Source: Diadema setosum (lineage: Eukaryota; Echinodermata; Echinoidea; Diadematoida; Diadematidae). Taken from it: a stretch of DNA of 64,000 bases. Below are positions 59,806 to 64,000 of this stretch, piece by piece (the first letter of the stretch is position 1; each line of letters opens with the position of its first letter). Position numbers and translations under genes: made by a program. The stretch lies in NCBI GenBank assembly GCA_033980235.1, contig CM067075.1, forward strand, positions 13,918,716 through 13,982,715. Reading direction: 5' to 3'. The notes beneath the pieces are model-generated. The model was not told the DNA's origin. It worked only from the letters and a program-made list of their open reading frames with translations, and made no database searches.

Positions 59806-62498
59806 CTGAAAAGGCAATCAAAGCAACAAGGCACAACACTATGACTCATGCCATTACCGTACATTTCATTACATTCTCTCTTCCTGGAGAGAGCAAAATA
59901 TCACACGTATCACATATCATCAGGGAGCTTTAGATTTGTGACGTGGACATTTACGACAACAATGACACTGGCCATTCTCCTCTTTACCTGCGTCGTGATG
60001 CAAAGTAGCTTTAGATTACGCGAGGATGCAACCCTGTAAAAAGTAAAATGGTGCCCCCATATGATCACTCACTCAAGCAGCTCTCTGCATTGTGAACTGA
60101 GCAGATGTAAAAATGGCCCAGAACTCGTATTGAAAACTCAGACAGCACATGCTATGAAAAGATTGATATTGATAAGCAATTTTGCGCATGCACAGAACAT
60201 TTTTTTTTCCTCCAAATGTCCGCATCGCAGAAATCCAAAGAATGTGACAGTGATTACAGCTTCTTGGTCTTATCAAGGCATGCCCTTGATGTTGGACCTC
60301 TAATTCAGTTTTCTGGGGATTTAGTTTGATAACTGCCTTTTAATATTCTACCTACTACAAAAATTCTGCCAAATTTCTTCATGAGGTTATTGTGACAACA
60401 GAATGAACCTCAACCAAATCTAAGTGGGCCAAACAGATTAAAAGACAGCATTACTAAAATTCATCATTTACTCTGTAAAAGGCAACTCCCTCACAAGCCT
60501 ATTTAAGAAAAGAAAAAGACAGTATTTATGTAAACATAAATAAATGGGGAGCATACCCATGACAATTTCAGAAATCTCTTGCATTCTATTGTAAACTTTT
60601 TGCAAACCCCAACAATTACATGTAGGGGCCCACTCAAGTAAAGTTACCCATTATGTGACGGTTTCTACTCTACGGGGTCTCCAAAACCAGTAAATGATCA
60701 AAAAGATCTAGTTTCTAGTCATGTTGGTGAGACAAGCATTATAGTTTTGTTAAAAGAAATGGCTTATTTCAGGTGCTGAAATGGGTCTTGAAACAAACCA
60801 ACGCCCCGTTGCTAGAAACTCGACTTGCAATAAAACACAACTTTATATCAAATGCAAGTATCACCTGCAAATTGTGTTTGATCCCTGTGTTCCGGTGCTA
60901 GAAAGGTCTTGCGTTTGATTGCAATTTGCATTTGATTCTCTTTGATTATTGAGATTGAAGTCATTGTGGATGAGGATAGTCTGAAATTAGCCGAAATATT
61001 CAAAATCCCTGCAAATAGCAAGTTTATCCACTGCACATCGCAGCGAGCGATGGCGGTAAGTACAATGCACTAAAAAAGTACACTAAATTGAATATGAAAA
61101 AAATGTGCCAATTCTGTACCTTGAGTAATGAAGTTTTAGAGAAGACTACTTTAGGATTAAAATAGCTATAAGCCTGGATATGCCTAGAATTTGCTTGTGC
61201 AAAAAATACACTCAATTTCTGGCTGACTTCAGTCCCTGAATAAACACATTCTGCGATATGATTTTGAAATGAATAAGTGGGACTATGAGATGAACTAAAG
61301 CTGTGGCAAGTTCACTGGCAAGGACTTTCTGTGATCGCATTTATGGCAGCTTGTAGTTACACTTTGAATAATTCCTGACATGTGAAAATTGAGAGACCTC
61401 TATTACATAAATTTGATCATCAAATACTATGCTGCAGCAAAAAAAAAAAAAAAGAAATGCTAACTACAATTGAAAGTGTAAGATTTCACACGGTTGTCAC
61501 TGCAAGGTCGTCTACATACAGCATTACACATACATGTATCATAACATCTATGTATTAACACTTTGCTGTAGCTAGATACGCATACGTACGTACGTAGAAT
61601 GCTGTCTTCATTAGACGATGATCGGGGGGAGGAGGGTGGTCGTTCGCTTCTGGGCCGTTACAGACAGCGTACTATACTTTGGTATCAATGGACTACATCT
61701 TTGTAGTTGATGAAAACTGACCTTCATATGAATTTCTGCATTGTATCAACGGCTGATTTTACTTTACACAATTCAGTAAAGCTCTGCATTTGATTGTGTT
61801 GCGTATGAAATCAAATGCAAGTCCTTTCAGCAATGCACTTGCATTTAAATACAAAGTTGCATGCAATTTAGGGTACTTGCATTTTATTTTCTGAGTTACA
61901 TATAAATGCAAAGTTTCTAGCAACGGGGTCGAGAACTTCATAATGTTAAATGCGACACTTTCAGTTGCCTTTCGACAGGCAGGTAAAATATCTTTTTTTG
62001 AAAATTGCACTACAGGCACCTCCTATCATAACGAGGTCCTTTGGAACAGGGTGTTTTCTTTCATTATACCAATCAAAATTTTGCTATAACTGATCATTTT
62101 AAATATAAATACATGTATAAATAATTTGGGGACCTGAATTTTTACTCTGTCATGACAGGAGCGTACTTTATTCTGAATATGAGTGAGATGCCGTGAAAAT
62201 CATACCCAAAGAGTCTTCACTCAAAGTTACAACCAGCAAATCTGAGACTGGTTCTAGCGACAACCCCCCTCCCCCCCCCCCCCCCCCCCCCCCACACACA
62301 CACACATATATTCACCCGTCACATGAGTGCTATCACCTTCAGGTCTGTACAATGTCCTGCTGGTTTACACTACCTGTTTGTTAGCGAACACAAGAAGGAC
62401 GGCACCTCGTAGTTCATCCTCATTCAGCATCCGTTTGAGCTCTTCTTTCGCCTCACCAATACGCTCCCGATCGTTGCTGTCCACCACAAATATGAGAC
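59644..62498 (-). CDS. ARF: ADP-ribosylation factor (ARF1-like), last two coding exons; 5' part outside window
   Basis: Exon 62374-62498 followed by exon 59644-59805 gives 95 codons plus the stop and matches the C-terminal half of class I ARF GTPases almost without gaps. ARFs are ~181-residue myristoylated GTPases that recruit coat proteins to Golgi and endosomal membranes. Visible are [13 protein letters not shown], the guanine-specificity motif NKQD split by the intron, and the [16 protein letters not shown] region including the CAT nucleotide-contact motif. The tail SNSLKSSS and [19 protein letters not shown] are diverged from vertebrate ARF1, so it may be a lineage-specific paralogue. The myristoylation, P-loop and switch exons lie beyond 64000 and were not seen. 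Confidence 0.9.
60804..61928. repeat. inverted repeat pair in the ARF intron
   Basis: CCCCGTTGCTAGAAACT at the left and AGTTTCTAGCAACGGGG-like sequence at the right bracket 1,125 bp. TTGCATTTGAT-type words recur near both ends, and a diverged third copy (CCGGTGCTAGAAAGG) sits at 60893-60907. It may be one MITE or two solo ends. Confidence 0.5.
62015..62165. mobile_element. diverged pogo-like MITE in the ARF intron
   Basis: GGCACCTCCTATCATAACGA at the left; the interior TTTGGGGACCTGAATTTTTA matches the copy at 34930-35137. The right end is poorly preserved. Confidence 0.45.
62264..62305 (+). repeat. poly-C then (CA)n
   Basis: A C run of more than 20 bases, broken once by a T, followed by a short CA run, about 70 bp downstream of the ARF exon on the transcribed strand. 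Confidence 0.9.
62374..62498 (-). CDS. ARF: ARF penultimate coding exon
   Basis: 125 nt; the acceptor is TCGTAG and the donor GTAGTG. Begins in phase 1 (the first G of the Gly codon comes from the previous exon) and encodes [20 protein letters not shown]... to LLVFANKQ. Confidence 0.9.
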
Positions 62499-62766
62499 CT
62501 ACGACATTGTATCAATCAAAACATTGGGTAGATAATATGTGGTGATTACTGTTAAAACTGGACGGCATCAAATGACACTCAGTAGCAGGCATACAAATAA
62601 TCAATTACCAACACGTTGATGATGAACATCACACAACAGATGTCTTGCATAGTTTACCTACATGTAATATGAAAATCATACAAAAAGCATGCGAGTCTCA
62701 GAGGAACATTGTAATACAGAAACTATACAATCAGTATAGTTTCCATTAACTATACACAGCCCCAGT

Positions 62767-63243
62767 CACTGTAAAAACGCACAGCATCTGGTCGGGCTAA
62801 GTTTCCATGTCACACAGTTTGCAAGGAAATCAAATTTAGAGTTGCATAGTGTCCCAATACATGTACAGAATGTATATTCTCACTCATCACTACTTTAACT
62901 CATTTCTTCACAATAATTTTACTTGACTTTGCTGCATTATAATTCTTAACATCTTCTCTAATTCTCAAGGAGCAGGTTAGCTGTTGCCCCATTTACAAAA
63001 CCATTCACTGTAAAAATGCACGGCGTCTGGTCGGGCTAAGTCTCCATGTCACACAGTTAGTACAGGTACTCAAATTCAGAGTTGCATAATATCCCAATAC
63101 ATGTAAAACGTACATTCTCACTACTCACTATCTTTCACTCATTTCTTCAAAATAATTTCACTTGACTTTGCTGCATTCTAATCTTATCATCTTCTCTAAT
63201 TCTCAAGGAGCACGGCAGCTATTGCCCCATTTACAAAACCATT
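62767..63243 (+). repeat. two-copy ~239-bp tandem duplication
   Basis: Unit 1 (62767-63005) and unit 2 (63006-63243) both start CACTGTAAAAA(C/T)GCAC and end GCCCCATTTACAAAACCATT. Differences are scattered along the unit. It lies upstream of the ARF exon, probably in the preceding intron. Confidence 0.85.
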
Positions 63244-64000
63244 TGAAATACATGTTCCTTAAAAGGAAGCCTCTGGATTGTAAACAATGTGAATGGAGTA
63301 GAGAAAAATAAAACTGTGTAAAATGATAACAGTTGGCTTATTTCTTTTGTGTTCCTGTACATCGTGCAATATTGTACCACAATTGAAAAACAAACGGGCC
63401 TCAACTTCGCTAGTTACTATGCATGCAGTTTTAATGAGAACTTTTCGCAAAAATACATGTTGCAACACTTAATAACACAGGCTACAATTGCTCATTTGTT
63501 CAATTGTTCTTCCTGACAATTGTGAAATTTTTGATACTTCCTTCCCAACCTCAAAGAGCTTACCAGGAATGACCACTCGATTTTGCTTTATATTGTTGCA
63601 CATGTATAAAATATATATGTGACATTGCAAACTGCAGTTGCTAGATTTCTCATCCAGCGATGGCAGCACTGAAACTTCAAAAATTCATAACTTTTGGACA
63701 GATTGTCTGATTTTCCTCAAACTTCACTGATTAGTTCTACTACTATCACACTAATTATTGCTGCATAATTCCCACTGTCTCCTTTAAATTATACAATGTA
63801 TGTCTACACTGTATACTTCATGCTGAATTACATTGCATATTTTACCGTCCCCTCCCCTGAATGGAATGGTCAAGTATTGACTTAAAGAAGAAATCGCCCC
63901 AAAACAAGTACAATGTTAATTTCAAAAGAAAGAGAAAAATATTCCCTACAAAACAATAAATGACAAAAATCGGATAAGAAATAAGGAAGATTATATTACA
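63244..64000. other. probable ARF intron, nothing else recognised
   Basis: No match to the upstream ARF exon (P-loop, WDVGGQ region) was found before the window ends. Confidence 0.5.

Overview
The window looks like AT-rich nuclear DNA from a marine invertebrate, most likely an echinoderm. The basis is spliced genes with GT-AG introns, a class I-type ARF GTPase, a divergent SLC16-like transporter, and a dense load of palindromic MITEs, tRNA-derived SINEs, decayed LINEs and microsatellites of the kind common in sea urchins and relatives. The species assignment is inference. No prokaryotic operons, real tRNA or rRNA genes, or CRISPR arrays were seen.

Layout. 1-13 kb is gene-poor: one possible exon fragment at the left edge (minus strand), then MITEs, a SINE, foldback elements and perfect hairpins. 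13.1-21.2 kb is a three-level nested insertion. An outer inverted repeat contains two abutting ~1.09-kb MITEs with TAA target duplications (PIF/Harbinger-like). The first MITE is split by a 5.6-kb LTR retrotransposon whose LTRs differ at two sites, with a TTTG target duplication and a tRNA-Leu-type primer binding site. The only substantial ORF of that element (minus strand, 526 aa) joins an Arg/Ser-rich region to the H2C2 zinc-binding domain of a Ty3/Gypsy-type integrase, with no reverse transcriptase or integrase core visible. 21-31 kb is intergenic, with a 0.7-kb tandem duplication rich in (TA)n, an (AAATG)n run and a long (CTA)n block.

31.1-43.3 kb carries the best-supported gene: a plus-strand, seven-coding-exon transporter of the SLC16/monocarboxylate-transporter type (525 aa). 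All splice sites are GT-AG and phases are continuous to a stop and AATAAA. Its introns hold MITEs, a SINE and a duplicated 3' splice site. 43.4-56 kb is a graveyard: a nested palindromic element, a decayed L1/Tx1-like LINE broken by a SINE with a 12-bp target duplication, a second LINE joining the start of its endonuclease to the end of its reverse transcriptase, and an array of the 'GGTCAAAGGTCAAG' repeat family. 56-64 kb carries the last two coding exons of an ARF1-like small GTPase on the minus strand. Its 5' exons lie beyond the right edge. The two recognisable host genes run convergently and show no functional link.
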